The translations under genes were made by a program, and so were the position numbers. The notes beneath the pieces are model-generated. The model made no database searches, had not been told where the DNA came from, and saw nothing but the letters and a program-made list of their open reading frames with translations. Shown piece by piece: positions 43,821 through 53,222 of a DNA stretch of 64,000 nucleotides. Position 1 is the stretch's first letter; each line of letters begins with the position of its first letter. The DNA is taken from assembly GCA_036821905.1 (NCBI GenBank), contig DAISIR010000001.1, positions 260,913 through 324,912 of the forward strand. Direction: 5' to 3'. Source of the DNA: Brooklawnia sp937867175. GTDB taxonomy: Bacteria; Actinomycetota; Actinomycetes; Propionibacteriales; Propionibacteriaceae.

Positions 43821-44776
43821 GGCCACCTCGCCGCCAAGGAGATGACACCCAAGCCCGCGATTACGCTGAGTGCCAGCGCCAGCAGCGCGAACCGATCGGT
43901 CACCTCGGTCTCCATCTCGTCATATCCCACCGACCGGGCCAGCGTCTCGTAGACACCGCGCAGATCGCTGACCGACTCGGCTGCATACTTTTTGCCACCC
44001 GAGATCTGGGCCACCCGAGCCAACTCGGCGTGGTTCACCGGAACCGGGACGCGCACGCCCTCCTCGTAGACGTAGCCACCGGGGGTGCCGTAGGCAATCG
44101 TGTACACGGGGACGCCCTGGTCCTTCGCTGCCTGTGCCGCGGTCGCCGAGTCGCGCCCGATGTTGGTGTAGCCGTCCGAAAGCAGAATGATCGCGCCAGG
44201 GGCAGGATCGTCCGGATGATCGGGATCGGGTGGGGCGAGCAGCAGCGCGTCCAACGACGTGTAGATGCCCTCGCCGATTGCGGTCGCCGGAGCCAGCTCC
44301 AGAGAGTCGATGGCCCGCTTCACCGCACCCCGGTCGAGGGTCGGCGCCGCCATGATGGACGTGGTTCCAGAGAAGGTGACCAGCGCGACGTTGAACGTCT
44401 CGGGCAGCATGTCGACGAACTCCTTGGCCGCCTGCTGGGCGGCCTCGATCCGGCTGGGCGACACGTCCTGCGAGCGCATCGAACGGGAGACGTCGATAGT
44501 GACCACCACCGTCGCCCGCTCCCGGGGCACCGGGGTGAGCGCGGTCGGCTGGGCGAAAGCGACCACCAAGGACGACATCGCCAACAGCGACGAGACCACC
44601 GACAGGTGGCGTTTGAGTGGCGAGTCGCGCGGGATCACCAAGTCGAGACGGGTCCGCACACGGCTCCCACCGGTGCGCAGTCGGCTGGCCAGCACCAAGT
44701 AGAGGATCGCCACCCCGGCAACGATCAACAGCAGCCAGAGTCGACCGGGATGCAGGAACGACAGCATGGGGATCAT
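43817..44776 (-). CDS. VWA-domain membrane protein (second of two, BatA/BatB-like)
   Basis: 319 aa from the ATG at 44776, whose A is the last base of the preceding stop (TGATG). Two N-terminal helices (LWLLLIVAGVAILYLVL, then VSSLLAMSSLVVAFAQP), a VWA domain with MIDAS DVSRSMRSQD and IILLSDGYTN, and a final helix before AARWP. The MIDAS is complete, so metal binding is expected. Paralogue of the gene just upstream. The moxR-DUF58-VWA set resembles the Bat/MoxR complexes of envelope stress and protein maturation. Confidence 0.88.
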   Translation of the reverse strand: MIPMLSFLHPGRLWLLLIVAGVAILYLVLASRLRTGGSRVRTRLDLVIPRDSPLKRHLSVVSSLLAMSSLVVAFAQPTALTPVPRERATVVVTIDVSRSMRSQDVSPSRIEAAQQAAKEFVDMLPETFNVALVTFSGTTSIMAAPTLDRGAVKRAIDSLELAPATAIGEGIYTSLDALLLAPPDPDHPDDPAPGAIILLSDGYTNIGRDSATAAQAAKDQGVPVYTIAYGTPGGYVYEEGVRVPVPVNHAELARVAQISGGKKYAAESVSDLRGVYETLARSVGYDEMETEVTDRFALLALALSVIAGLGVISLAARWP

Positions 44777-45756
44777 CACGGCCACCTCGCAGCCATCGAG
44801 ACGGCACCCAGCGAGGCGACGAACGCGAAGGCGAAAGCATACAGCGCCCACTGGGCGGTGACTTCCTTCTTGACCTCCTCGTAGCCCACCTCGGAGCGCA
44901 TCTCCTGGTAGACGTCGTTGAGTTGATTCGCAGACTTGGCGTCCATCGCGCGACCGCCGGTGATGTCGGCGATCTCACCGAGCAGCGCGACGTCCGGGGC
45001 GACGTTGGCGCGGGCCCCGTCGACGTCCACGTACCCGTTCATGGTGCCGAACGCGATGGTGTGGATGGGGATCTCGGCGGCCTTGGCCTGTTGGGCGGCG
45101 GCCACCGGGTCGGTCTGGCCGCTGGTGTTCTGGCCGTCCGAGAGCAGCACGATCATGGCGGGAGCCGGGTCGGCGCCCTGTTCACCTGGGGCCATGCCGA
45201 CCGCACTGATGGCGGCCATGATGGCGTCGCCGATGGCGGTGCCGTCCTGCACGCCCATCTGCTCAATGACGCGGTTCAGCATGCCGCGGTCGGTGGTCGG
45301 CGGCGCCAGGACGCTGCTGCTGGCCGAAAGCCCGACCAGTGCGACGTTGAAGCTGGGTGGCAGTTCGGCGATGAAGTCCTTCGCGGCCTGCTTGGACGCG
45401 TCCATCCTGGTGGGCTCCACATCGGTGGCCTGCATGGAAAGCGAACGGTCGAGCACGATGACCACCGTGGCTCGCTCGCGGGGCACCTTCTCGATGCCCA
45501 CCGGACGCGCCCAGGCCCCGGTGATCGCCACCAGCGAACACAGCGCCATCGCGACCGAGACGTGCCGGCGCCACTGCGACTGCCTGGGCAGCACGGCACC
45601 GACGATGCCGGTCTGGGTGTACCGCATGCCACGGTTGCGCTTGAGCTGCAACAGCAGGAGGTAGAGGATCACCAGAATGGGCAGGATCAGCAAGGCCCAC
45701 AACCGCTCGGGATTGAAGAACTCGACACCCAAGAACGTGCCGGTTTGCTCGTTCAC
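44776..45756 (-). CDS. VWA-domain membrane protein (first of two, BatA/BatB-like)
   Basis: 326 aa; the ATG at 45756 overlaps the DUF58 stop by four bases. It has the same order as its neighbour: two N-terminal helices (LWALLILPILVILYLLLL), VWA with MIDAS VLDRSLSMQATD and IVLLSDGQNTSG, and a C-terminal helix followed by MAARWP. The shared ends and layout show tandem duplication. Likely exposes the VWA domain outside the membrane and works with the MoxR ATPase. Confidence 0.88.
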   Translation of the reverse strand: MNEQTGTFLGVEFFNPERLWALLILPILVILYLLLLQLKRNRGMRYTQTGIVGAVLPRQSQWRRHVSVAMALCSLVAITGAWARPVGIEKVPRERATVVIVLDRSLSMQATDVEPTRMDASKQAAKDFIAELPPSFNVALVGLSASSSVLAPPTTDRGMLNRVIEQMGVQDGTAIGDAIMAAISAVGMAPGEQGADPAPAMIVLLSDGQNTSGQTDPVAAAQQAKAAEIPIHTIAFGTMNGYVDVDGARANVAPDVALLGEIADITGGRAMDAKSANQLNDVYQEMRSEVGYEEVKKEVTAQWALYAFAFAFVASLGAVSMAARWP

Positions 45757-46826
45757 TTGCTCACCCCTTGAGGTGGGGTGTGCAGGACCGCTGCGGTGCG
45801 CCGGTAAGTGAGCACGAAGCGCGCGATGTCGGCGACCCAGTCACGGTCGGTCTGCAGCCGAATGTGGCCCACGCCGGCACGGCGCATCGCGGCGGCGACG
45901 CGGGTGCGCTGCGCCTGGGAGGCGCCGTCGATCATCTTGCGGGCACGCGGGTCGGAGGTGTTCACGTAGCGCGCGAAGTCGGTCTCCGGGTCACGAATCA
46001 GCAGTTCGCCGACATCGGGGAACTCCACCTCGCCGGCGTCGGTCACCTCGACGCACAGCACCTGGTTGCGCACCGCCAACCGGCGCAGCGGACGCTCCCA
46101 GTCGGGTGGGGTGTTGGCATCTAGCACTTTGTCGCCGGGCGACAAGAAGTCGGAAACCACCAACCGCATGCCGCGCCGGCGCTGCGTCCTGATCAGCGCC
46201 TCGATGCCCTCAGCCAGGCCGAGGGCGGCGGGCAGGTTGTCCTTCTCGATGGGGTCTTCCAGCATCCTGCCGAGCAGTCCGTAGAGCGCCTGGCGTCCGG
46301 ATCTGGCGGGGAACCGGCGAACCGAATCGGAGTGCATCACCAGACCGCCGAACCGGTCACCCATCTTCTGGCTGATGAAACCCAACGTGGCGATGGCTGC
46401 AATGCCGAGATCGCGTTTGGTGATCCCGGCGGTGCCCCAGTTCATCGACGGGGACGCGTCGAGCAGCGCCCAGACCTCGAGCTCACGGTCGGCCATCGTG
46501 TCACGGACGTGCGGAGTCATGGTGCGCGCGGTGACTGCCCAGTCCATCCGGCGGACATCGTCCTCGCCGGGCACGTAGATGCGGGCGTCGTTCAGGTCGG
46601 AACCGGGCCCCGGCAGCAGACCGAGGTGGTCACCCTGCAAAAAGCCCTCGAGCCGACGCACCACCGTCAATTCCAGCCGGCGCAGGGCGGCCTCCGGGGC
46701 GAGCTTGTTCAGCGGGATGGTCGGTCCGCTGGGCTCGCGCAACACGCTTTCCGCGGCGCCCACGTCGCCGCGTCCGTTCGCCAGCGTGGTGCCGGACGGC
46801 GGGGGCGCGAAGTCGGGTGTGGTCAT
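45753..46826 (-). CDS. DUF58 family protein
   Basis: 357 aa from the ATG at 46826 (MTTPDFAPPPSG), ten bases after the moxR stop; the frame is open to 46871 but overlaps moxR. The DUF58 signature is GSDLNDARIYVPGEDDVRRMDWAV (two parts, about residues 75-98), followed by a VWA-like fold with VWALLDASPSMNWG. DUF58 proteins accompany MoxR ATPases and VWA proteins and are thought to link them. Soluble, no membrane helix. Confidence 0.88.
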   Translation of the reverse strand: MTTPDFAPPPSGTTLANGRGDVGAAESVLREPSGPTIPLNKLAPEAALRRLELTVVRRLEGFLQGDHLGLLPGPGSDLNDARIYVPGEDDVRRMDWAVTARTMTPHVRDTMADRELEVWALLDASPSMNWGTAGITKRDLGIAAIATLGFISQKMGDRFGGLVMHSDSVRRFPARSGRQALYGLLGRMLEDPIEKDNLPAALGLAEGIEALIRTQRRRGMRLVVSDFLSPGDKVLDANTPPDWERPLRRLAVRNQVLCVEVTDAGEVEFPDVGELLIRDPETDFARYVNTSDPRARKMIDGASQAQRTRVAAAMRRAGVGHIRLQTDRDWVADIARFVLTYRRTAAVLHTPPQGVSK

Positions 46827-46836
46827 CGACTGGCGA

Positions 46837-47895
46837 TCATGAGTAGTTGGGCTGGTGGCGGTGCTGGCCATGGCTGGCCGCGCGCTGCTCCTGATTCCAC
46901 ACCGGGGTCGGGGCGGGCACCATTGCGAGGATGCGCTCGACCACCTGCAGCGGGCTGATGTTGTCTGCGATGGCGTCGAAGGTCAGCACCATGCGGTGGG
47001 CCATCACATCTTTGGCGACCGCCTGCACGTCGGTCGGCAGCACGTAGTCGCGGCCGTGGATCAGGGCGACCGCGCGGGCGGCGGAGGTCAGGCCGAGGGT
47101 GGCGCGTGACGAGTTGCCTATCTGGATCACCCGGGCCAGGTCGGGCATGTTGAACTCGGACGGGTTGCGGGTGGCCAGCACCAGTCGGACGATGTACTCG
47201 GCGACCAGGTTGTGCACGAAGACGTGTGAAGCCATGTCCTGCAACTGCAACGTGAGTTCGGGGTTCAGCACCGGCTGCGGGGTGGGCGGGGTGACCGACA
47301 TGCGTCGTAGGATCTCGAACTCCTCGTTGCCCTTGGGGTATGGCACGTCGACCTTCAGCAGGAAGCGGTCGCGCTGCGCCTCGGGCAGCGGGTAGACGCC
47401 CTCGGACTCGATCGGGTTCTGGGTGGCGATCACGATGAATGGCTTCTTCATCGCGAAAGTGGTGCCGGCGATGGACACCTGCTTCTCGGCCATCAGTTCG
47501 AGCATGGCCGACTGCACCTTGGCGGGGGCGCGGTTGACCTCATCGGCCAGCACAAAGTTGGTGAAGACCGGGCCGAGCTCGATGTCGAACCGCTCCCGGG
47601 ACGCCTGGTAGACGCGGGTACCGACGATATCGGAGGGCACCAGGTCGGGTGTGAACTGGATACGCGCGAACGAGCCGCCGACCACGGTGGCGAAGGTTCG
47701 CACCGCCAGCGTCTTCGCGGTGCCGGGCACGCCCTCCAGCAGGATGTGCCCCTTCGCCAGCAGGCCGACCATCAGTTGCTCGACCATGTGCTCCTGGCCA
47801 ACGATGACTCGCTGCACCTGCGCGATGGCCTCACCAAGCACCTGGGCCGCCTGCGGGATCGACACTGGGCGCTGGTTGTCTGGCGTGTTGCTCAC
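46837..47895 (-). CDS. MoxR-family AAA+ ATPase
   Basis: 352 aa from a GTG at 47895 after GGAGAA. AAA+ motifs: Walker A EGVPGTAKTLAV, Walker B FVLADEVNRAPAKVQSA, sensor ATQNPIESEGVYPLPEAQ with the family arginine in QRDRFLLKV. A helical lid follows. MoxR ATPases act as chaperones that insert metals or activate VWA partners. First gene of the moxR-DUF58-VWA-VWA-yggS operon; divergent from the membrane protein at 48050. Confidence 0.92.
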   Translation of the reverse strand: MSNTPDNQRPVSIPQAAQVLGEAIAQVQRVIVGQEHMVEQLMVGLLAKGHILLEGVPGTAKTLAVRTFATVVGGSFARIQFTPDLVPSDIVGTRVYQASRERFDIELGPVFTNFVLADEVNRAPAKVQSAMLELMAEKQVSIAGTTFAMKKPFIVIATQNPIESEGVYPLPEAQRDRFLLKVDVPYPKGNEEFEILRRMSVTPPTPQPVLNPELTLQLQDMASHVFVHNLVAEYIVRLVLATRNPSEFNMPDLARVIQIGNSSRATLGLTSAARAVALIHGRDYVLPTDVQAVAKDVMAHRMVLTFDAIADNISPLQVVERILAMVPAPTPVWNQEQRAASHGQHRHQPNYS

Positions 47896-48049
47896 TCGTT
47901 CTCCTGTGGCTGACCGGCCTGACGTCCGGGAAGAGGCGTCCCTGCCACGATACCCTGCCAAGTGGCGGCAACCGTTGCCATGATCGGGCGCGCACAGATG
48001 CGACTTCCGGCTTCGGTTGAAGGTGTCTGGTGTGGTGAGATGGAGGGCG

Positions 48050-49066
48050 ATGTCAGAGCAGTCCGGTCAGCAACCGCCACCCCTGCCGCGGGGCGGTGAT
48101 TTCGGCATGCCTGGGGCGCAGACGACGGACGGCTCGCAGCGGGCGCCCGCCGCCGCCGAGGCCATCGGCGGTGCAGCCACCTCGTCAGCGATTGCAGCGG
48201 CACTGTCGAAGCCCCAGCCCTACCCGCTGCTGGTCAGCGACCCACCGCGGATCGGTGACTTCTGGTTGGACGCCCGGCTGGTTGCCCGCGAGGCGGGGGT
48301 GGTCTTCGTCGCGCATGCCGATGACGAGCCGGCAGTGATGGTGCTGGTGCTCGCCGAGGGCGCCGCCCACGATCCGGCCGCCCGCGACCGGTTGGCCGGC
48401 GAGGTGAACAAGCTGCACGCCGAATCGGTGGTGGCCCGTGGTGGCGACGGCCAGGACGGCGGCCGACTCGGCCACAAGTATCGAAGCGAAGCCGACGACC
48501 CGGTCGCCGCCGGTGACCGGCCGACCGCACCGTGGGTGGCGCTGGCCTACGACGGCAGTCCTGAGGCGGTCGCCGAGGCCGACCGGCTGCTACGCAGCGT
48601 CGACCTGTCGAGCACTCCGATGCTGGGCAGTCCCGCCGGACCGGACTATCGGCTGCACTGGCTCGACAACTCACGTCCGGGCGCTTGGCGGCTCTGGCCG
48701 GCGTCCTGGCCCGGACGACACGACCGTGCAGGTTGGGTACCGATCGCGACCTCGTGGTTGCTGACCATCTGGTTGGGGGCGCTGGCACTACTAATTGCGG
48801 TGCTGCTGTTCCAGAATTCGCCGCCCGAGTCGCCGCAACCCCCCGTGCCGACCGAACAGAGCGCGTCCAGCGGCGAGGGGACACCGGACCAGAGCGACCA
48901 GCAGTCGGCGTCACCGTCCGAGGGGACCGAGTCCGGTTCACCCCAGACGGAGGCCAGCTCACCCGGTGAGGACGGCTCGCCGAGCCGGGAACCTTCCATG
49001 GGCACCGGGGGCGAAGGCACCGCCACGGACACCCAACCCCCACCACCTGTCAACACGAAGTTGTGA
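48050..49066 (+). CDS. Unrecognised single-pass membrane protein
   Basis: 338 aa from the ATG at 48050 with GGAGG. No family recognised. Residues 1-235 are predicted cytoplasmic and fold-like (PYPLLVSDPPRIGDFWLDAR, GVVFVAHADDEPAVMVLVLA). One helix at about 240-265 (SWLLTIWLGALALLIAVLLF) precedes an external 70-residue tail rich in Ser, Glu, Pro and Gly. Divergent from moxR, sharing the 47896-48049 promoter gap, so it may be connected with that operon. Confidence 0.65.
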   Translation: MSEQSGQQPPPLPRGGDFGMPGAQTTDGSQRAPAAAEAIGGAATSSAIAAALSKPQPYPLLVSDPPRIGDFWLDARLVAREAGVVFVAHADDEPAVMVLVLAEGAAHDPAARDRLAGEVNKLHAESVVARGGDGQDGGRLGHKYRSEADDPVAAGDRPTAPWVALAYDGSPEAVAEADRLLRSVDLSSTPMLGSPAGPDYRLHWLDNSRPGAWRLWPASWPGRHDRAGWVPIATSWLLTIWLGALALLIAVLLFQNSPPESPQPPVPTEQSASSGEGTPDQSDQQSASPSEGTESGSPQTEASSPGEDGSPSREPSMGTGGEGTATDTQPPPPVNTKL

Positions 49067-49072
49067 ACCAAG

Positions 49073-49882
49073 GTGAACCCCTTCGACGTCATCGCCACCG
49101 ACTTGGACGGCACCTTCCTGACCGACGACCACCGGGTGCCCCAGATCAACGCGCACGCGGTTCGGGTGGCAGCCCGCCGCGGCATCCCCACCATCTATGC
49201 GTCCGGAAGACCCGTCCGCTGGTTCGGTGTGCTGGACGAGCTGGCAGAGACGCACGGCTGGGCGGTGGCCGCCAACGGAGCGGTGACCCTCGATCTGGCG
49301 ACCCGCAGGGTGGTGCACGCCCGTGCGATGTCAGCGGCATTGATCGCCGAAATCACCCAGGAGATCCGCCGGATGCTGCCCAGCGCGGGCTTCGCGGTGG
49401 AATACCTGGGGGCATGGGGGGCTGAACCGCACTTCCTGCAGCACTCGGAGGTGCCTCACCTGCAGGCACCGATGATCGAGCTGCTGGCTCGGGGACCGGT
49501 GGTCAAGCTGCTTGTGGTCGACCCGGCCACGCCGACCGAAGACCTCGCCGCTGTGGTGGGTGAGCTGATCGCTGAGAGGCTGACAGTGACCTTCAGCCAC
49601 GTCTCGCAGGCGGGCATGCTCGAGCTGTCGGCAGCCGGAGTCAGCAAGGCACTGGCGCTGGCCGAGCTGCTGGACGACCTGGGGCTGGCAGCATCCCGCA
49701 TGATCGCGTTCGGCGACATGCCGAACGACCTGGCGATGCTCGCGTTGGCAGGCCAGGGTTTCACGATGAGCCGCGCGCACCCTTCGGTGTCGGCAGCCGG
49801 CTATCCGGCAACCGGCGACAACAACAACGCCGGGGTCGGTCGCACCATCCTGCAGCTGCTCGGTGAGTCGTTACACGATTGA
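49073..49882 (+). CDS. HAD-superfamily (Cof-type) phosphatase
   Basis: 269 aa from a GTG at 49073. HAD motifs: I in VIATDLDGTFLTDD (nucleophile and second Asp), II in TIYASGRPVRW, III Lys near GVSKALALAEL, IV in IAFGDMPNDLAML. The C2-type cap in the middle marks the Cof group, which dephosphorylates sugar phosphates or cofactors; the substrate is not readable. It starts six bases after the membrane protein gene, so the two form an operon. Confidence 0.88.
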   Translation: MNPFDVIATDLDGTFLTDDHRVPQINAHAVRVAARRGIPTIYASGRPVRWFGVLDELAETHGWAVAANGAVTLDLATRRVVHARAMSAALIAEITQEIRRMLPSAGFAVEYLGAWGAEPHFLQHSEVPHLQAPMIELLARGPVVKLLVVDPATPTEDLAAVVGELIAERLTVTFSHVSQAGMLELSAAGVSKALALAELLDDLGLAASRMIAFGDMPNDLAMLALAGQGFTMSRAHPSVSAAGYPATGDNNNAGVGRTILQLLGESLHD

Positions 49883-49982
49883 ACCATCACCGCTCAACTC
49901 GCCCCGGCCGCGTCTCTCGGAAGGCAGAATTGTCTTCAAGGGCTGTATTCACGGGCGATGTCGCCCGAGGGGAGGACTCCAA

Positions 49983-51008
49983 ATGAGAGCAGTACGGGTT
50001 GTCGGGTACCACGAAGACCTGCAAATGCATGATGTGCCGGATCCCAAGATCTCCGGCCCACTGGATGTCATCGTGAAGATCGGCGCTGCCGGGGTTTGCC
50101 GCACCGACCTGCACATCCTGGAAGGGCAATGGGCGCCCAAGACGAACGTGCCCCTGCCCTACACGATCGGTCACGAGAATGCCGGCTGGGTTCACGAAGT
50201 CGGCAGTGCCGTGACCAACGTGAAGCCGGGCGACAAGGTGATTCTGCATCCGATCGTCACCTGCGGACTGTGTCGGGCCTGCCGACTGGGTGACGACGTG
50301 CACTGTGAGAACCAGCGGTTCCCAGGTATCGACTGCGACGGCGGCTACGCCGACTACCTGCTCACCTCGGCGCGCAACTGCGTCAAGCTCGCCGACAACC
50401 TTGAGCCCGCCGACGTTGCGGCGCTGGCCGATGCCGGGTTGACCGCTCAGCACGCGGCAGCAAAGGCGGCCAAGCGGCTACGTCCCGGCGATTTCTGCGT
50501 GGTCATCGGTGCCGGCGGACTCGGCCACATCGGCATCCAGGTGATGAAGGCGATGTCTGCGGCAACCCTCGTCGTCCTCGACAGCAACCCGGCCGCCCTG
50601 GCCCTCGCCAAGGAACTCGGCGCCGACGAGACGATCCTGTCCGATGGCAGCCAGGTTGATGCCGTCCTTGACCTGACCGACGGCAAGGGAGCCGAAGCGA
50701 TCCTCGACTTCGTCGGTGAGGGTGGGGCGACATCGGAAGGCATCGCGATGCTCCGCCGGGCCGGCTTCTACTACGTCATCGGCTACGGCGAAAACATCAA
50801 CGTCCCCACCATCGACGTCATCTCGACCGAGAAGAACTTCATCGGCAATCTGGTGGGCTCTTACACAGACCTGCAAGACCTGATGGTGCTGGCCGCCCAG
50901 GGCAAGGTCAAGCTGCACACCCAGCAGTACAAGCTTGCCGACTTCCAGCAGGCGATTGATGACCTCAATGCCGTCAAGGTGCGGGGGCGGGCCATTCTGA
51001 TCCCGTGA
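49983..51008 (+). CDS. Zinc-dependent alcohol dehydrogenase (MDR family)
   Basis: 341 aa from the ATG at 49983 with GGGGAGG upstream; earlier codons of the frame overlap the HAD gene end. Catalytic zinc ligands lie in GVCRTDLH and TIGHENAGW. The structural zinc site has four Cys in CGLCRACRLGDDVHC. The NAD(P) loop is VIGAGGLGHIGIQVMKA. It probably oxidises a primary or secondary alcohol, or reduces the aldehyde, with NAD(H). A terminator follows at 51025. Confidence 0.9.
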   Translation: MRAVRVVGYHEDLQMHDVPDPKISGPLDVIVKIGAAGVCRTDLHILEGQWAPKTNVPLPYTIGHENAGWVHEVGSAVTNVKPGDKVILHPIVTCGLCRACRLGDDVHCENQRFPGIDCDGGYADYLLTSARNCVKLADNLEPADVAALADAGLTAQHAAAKAAKRLRPGDFCVVIGAGGLGHIGIQVMKAMSAATLVVLDSNPAALALAKELGADETILSDGSQVDAVLDLTDGKGAEAILDFVGEGGATSEGIAMLRRAGFYYVIGYGENINVPTIDVISTEKNFIGNLVGSYTDLQDLMVLAAQGKVKLHTQQYKLADFQQAIDDLNAVKVRGRAILIP

Positions 51009-51024
51009 GGCCGAGCAACCGATT

Positions 51025-51052
51025 CGAGGGGGTCGCGCAGGCGGCCCCCTCG
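51025..51052 (+). terminator. Terminator after the alcohol dehydrogenase
   Basis: CGAGGGGG pairs with CCCCCTCG around a 12-base loop, followed by TTGTTG, 17 bases past the stop. Confidence 0.75.
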
Positions 51053-51175
51053 TTGTTGCCCGGCGCCCCCACCTGCGGTTCCTGCGGCACCTGATCTGTT
51101 TGACCCTGTCGCCACCGAGTCGATTGCCATGACCCCGATCGCTAGACTTGGCCCGACGACCACGCGGTCGTTGAC

Positions 51176-51249
51176 GGGGCGTTAGCTCAGCAGGTTAGAG
51201 CAAGGGACTCATAATCCCTGGGTCGTGGGTTCGAGCCCCACACGCCCCA
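51176..51249 (+). tRNA. tRNA with CAT anticodon (elongator tRNA-Met likely)
   Basis: Cloverleaf: acceptor GGGGCGT/ACGCCCC, D-arm GCTC...GAGC, anticodon stem AGGGA/TCCCT with loop CTCATAA, T-arm GTGGG-TTCGAGC-CCCAC. The 3' end is A-CC-C, so CCA is not encoded. CAT could also be the lysidine tRNA-Ile; the acceptor does not settle this. Not an initiator type, since the first pair is G-C. Confidence 0.92.
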
Positions 51250-51400
51250 CCCGAATTGCAGCACCCAAGAACCAGCATGCCGACGATCAGTTCAGGGACC
51301 ACGCTGCGCAATCTCCCGTCCTGTCGTTCGGCAATCCCCGGCGCGGGCCGTGCCGCTGGGTGCACGATGTTGCTGGTAGCGACAACAGAAGGGACGAAGC

Positions 51401-51712
51401 ATGACTGGCCACTTGGACGACATCAAGAAGCACGTTTCCGAGGTCGACGAAACCGCCCTGGCGAACATGGAGAAGACCTACCGACTCGTGCTGAGCAAGC
51501 CGGACTCCCGGGCCGTCTCGTTCAGCGACGAAGAGGAACTCAAGACGGTGCGCGAGTCCTTCCTCAAGAAGAAGCTCGGCCTCACCATCCCCGACGCAGA
51601 ACTCGATGCGGCGATCAAGGAAGTGGGCAAGGCCATCCCGGGTCACAAGCAGCGTCTCACCGTCTACTACCTGTTGGCCCAGAAGTTCGACAAGCTCGAC
51701 GTCTTCCACTGA
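51401..51712 (+). CDS. DUF2853 family protein
   Basis: 103 aa. DUF2853 pattern: HVSEVDETALANMEKTYRLV near the start, then KKKLGLTIPDAELDAAIKEV and the closing HKQRLTVYYLLAQKFDKLDV. Small helical cytoplasmic protein of unknown function. AAGGGA lies before the ATG. It stands alone after the tRNA gene, with its own terminator at 51732. Confidence 0.88.
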   Translation: MTGHLDDIKKHVSEVDETALANMEKTYRLVLSKPDSRAVSFSDEEELKTVRESFLKKKLGLTIPDAELDAAIKEVGKAIPGHKQRLTVYYLLAQKFDKLDVFH

Positions 51713-51731
51713 CTCGCCCGGCACGCTGATG

Positions 51732-51762
51732 CGCCCCCGGCCCGTTCTCGGTGCCGGGGGCG
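51732..51762. terminator. Terminator between DUF2853 and the GntP gene
   Basis: CGCCCCCGGC pairs perfectly with GCCGGGGGCG around an 11-base loop. It lies between two convergent genes and probably serves both. Confidence 0.78.
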
Positions 51763-51801
51763 TTGCGCGTCCGACCAAGGACGAGTCGGACGCTCACAGT
51801 G

Positions 51802-53148
51802 TCACAGCGGGATGAGTGCCGCCACCATCACCAGCGGCAGCGAGATCAACGACCCGATCGATGTCACGGTTGTCATGGTCTTGAGGGCGCCTTGAGTGGT
51901 GAGTCCGAGCAGCCCTTTGAACATCCAGAAGAAGTTGCTGTTGACCTGGAGGGCGAACATCGCGCCGGAGGCCACCGCCAGACCGATCACCACGGGGGCC
52001 ACCGGCAACGAGCCCACGATGGGGGCCAGAATCCCGCCGGCGGTGATCGCCGCCACTGAAACGGAGCCGATTGCCAGGTGCAGCAGGGCTGCGATGAACC
52101 AGGCGAGCAGGATGCTCACCACGACAGGGACGCCTTCGCCAACCGTGAACAGCCCGCCCAGCAGGTCGGCCAGGCCGGTCTGTTCGATGACTGCCCCGAG
52201 TGAACCGCCCACGCCGGTCACGAGCAGGATCTCACCTGTGGTGTGCAATCCGTCCGTGAAGGCTTCGCCCGTCTTGTCGGCCCCGACAAATTTGCGCGCC
52301 ATCACGTACGCCATCAGCAGGCCGAGGAAGAGCGCGACGTTGGCGTTTCCGATGAAGTCGATCAGGGAGTTGTTGAACCCGAGCAGTTCGGCGAACGCCC
52401 CGAAGGCGATCATCAGCAGGGGGACGAGGATCGGAGCCAGCGACATCAGCAGATTCGGCCGCTGGTCGGCGGTGACGACAGCGCCGGAAGCCTCTTCCTC
52501 GTCCAGGGCATCGGATTCCTGCTCATCCTTCTCCGCGTTCCACCAACCGTGGTTCAGCATCCGCCGGAAGATCCAAACCGTCAGCACCGCAGTCAGCGGG
52601 CCGATGACGATACCGAACAGGAGGTAGGTGCCCAGCTGAATGTGGAGCAGGCCGGCGATCGAGATGGCAGCCAGCCCAGGCACCACGAAGACGTAGCCGG
52701 CGAAGATGCCGATGCCGAGCGCGCCGGCCAGCCAGGCCAGGCCGTTCTTGCCGAGGAACTTGGCAGACGATCGCGCCACGGGCGCGGCAAGCACGACCTG
52801 GACGTCGACGTAGATCGAAGGTGCAATGGTGCTCAGCGCGATCGCGAGGGCGTACGGGAGCCGGTTCGGCGGGACGACCCGCACCAGCGCCTCGACCATC
52901 GTGGTGAAGGCGCCCATCTTGTACAGCAACGCTCCCATCAGGACACCGAAGCCGATCAGCAGGCCGATCTTGGCCATGATCTCGCCGAATCCCGAGGTGA
53001 TCGCACCCACGGTGTCCTCGAATCCGACACCAGAGGCAAGCCCCAGATAGAAGCAACCCAGGATCAGGGCCACGATGGGGTCGACCTTGAACCGGATGAT
53101 CAGCAGGATGATCGCGACGATGGCGATCGAGGTGTGCAGGGCAACCAT
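51802..53148 (-). CDS. GntP-family permease (sugar acid/H+ symporter)
   Basis: 448 aa with about twelve membrane helices and a charged central loop at about 205-230 (DEQESDALDEEEAS). GntP-like segments: VGFEDTVGAITSGFGEIMAK, FGVLMGALLYKMGAF, LAIGSVSVAAITAGGILAPI, LQVNSNFFWMFKGLLGL. The family imports gluconate and related hydroxy acids with protons. Divergent from a CitA/CitB-type sensor pair, 74 bases away, so substrate-induced control is likely. Confidence 0.9.
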   Translation of the reverse strand: MVALHTSIAIVAIILLIIRFKVDPIVALILGCFYLGLASGVGFEDTVGAITSGFGEIMAKIGLLIGFGVLMGALLYKMGAFTTMVEALVRVVPPNRLPYALAIALSTIAPSIYVDVQVVLAAPVARSSAKFLGKNGLAWLAGALGIGIFAGYVFVVPGLAAISIAGLLHIQLGTYLLFGIVIGPLTAVLTVWIFRRMLNHGWWNAEKDEQESDALDEEEASGAVVTADQRPNLLMSLAPILVPLLMIAFGAFAELLGFNNSLIDFIGNANVALFLGLLMAYVMARKFVGADKTGEAFTDGLHTTGEILLVTGVGGSLGAVIEQTGLADLLGGLFTVGEGVPVVVSILLAWFIAALLHLAIGSVSVAAITAGGILAPIVGSLPVAPVVIGLAVASGAMFALQVNSNFFWMFKGLLGLTTQGALKTMTTVTSIGSLISLPLVMVAALIPL

Positions 53149-53222
53149 GTGCTACGACTCCTTGGTCTGCGCCACACCCACGTGACGCACCCCAAGACTG
53201 CTCCCACGAGCAGGGCTGAGGC

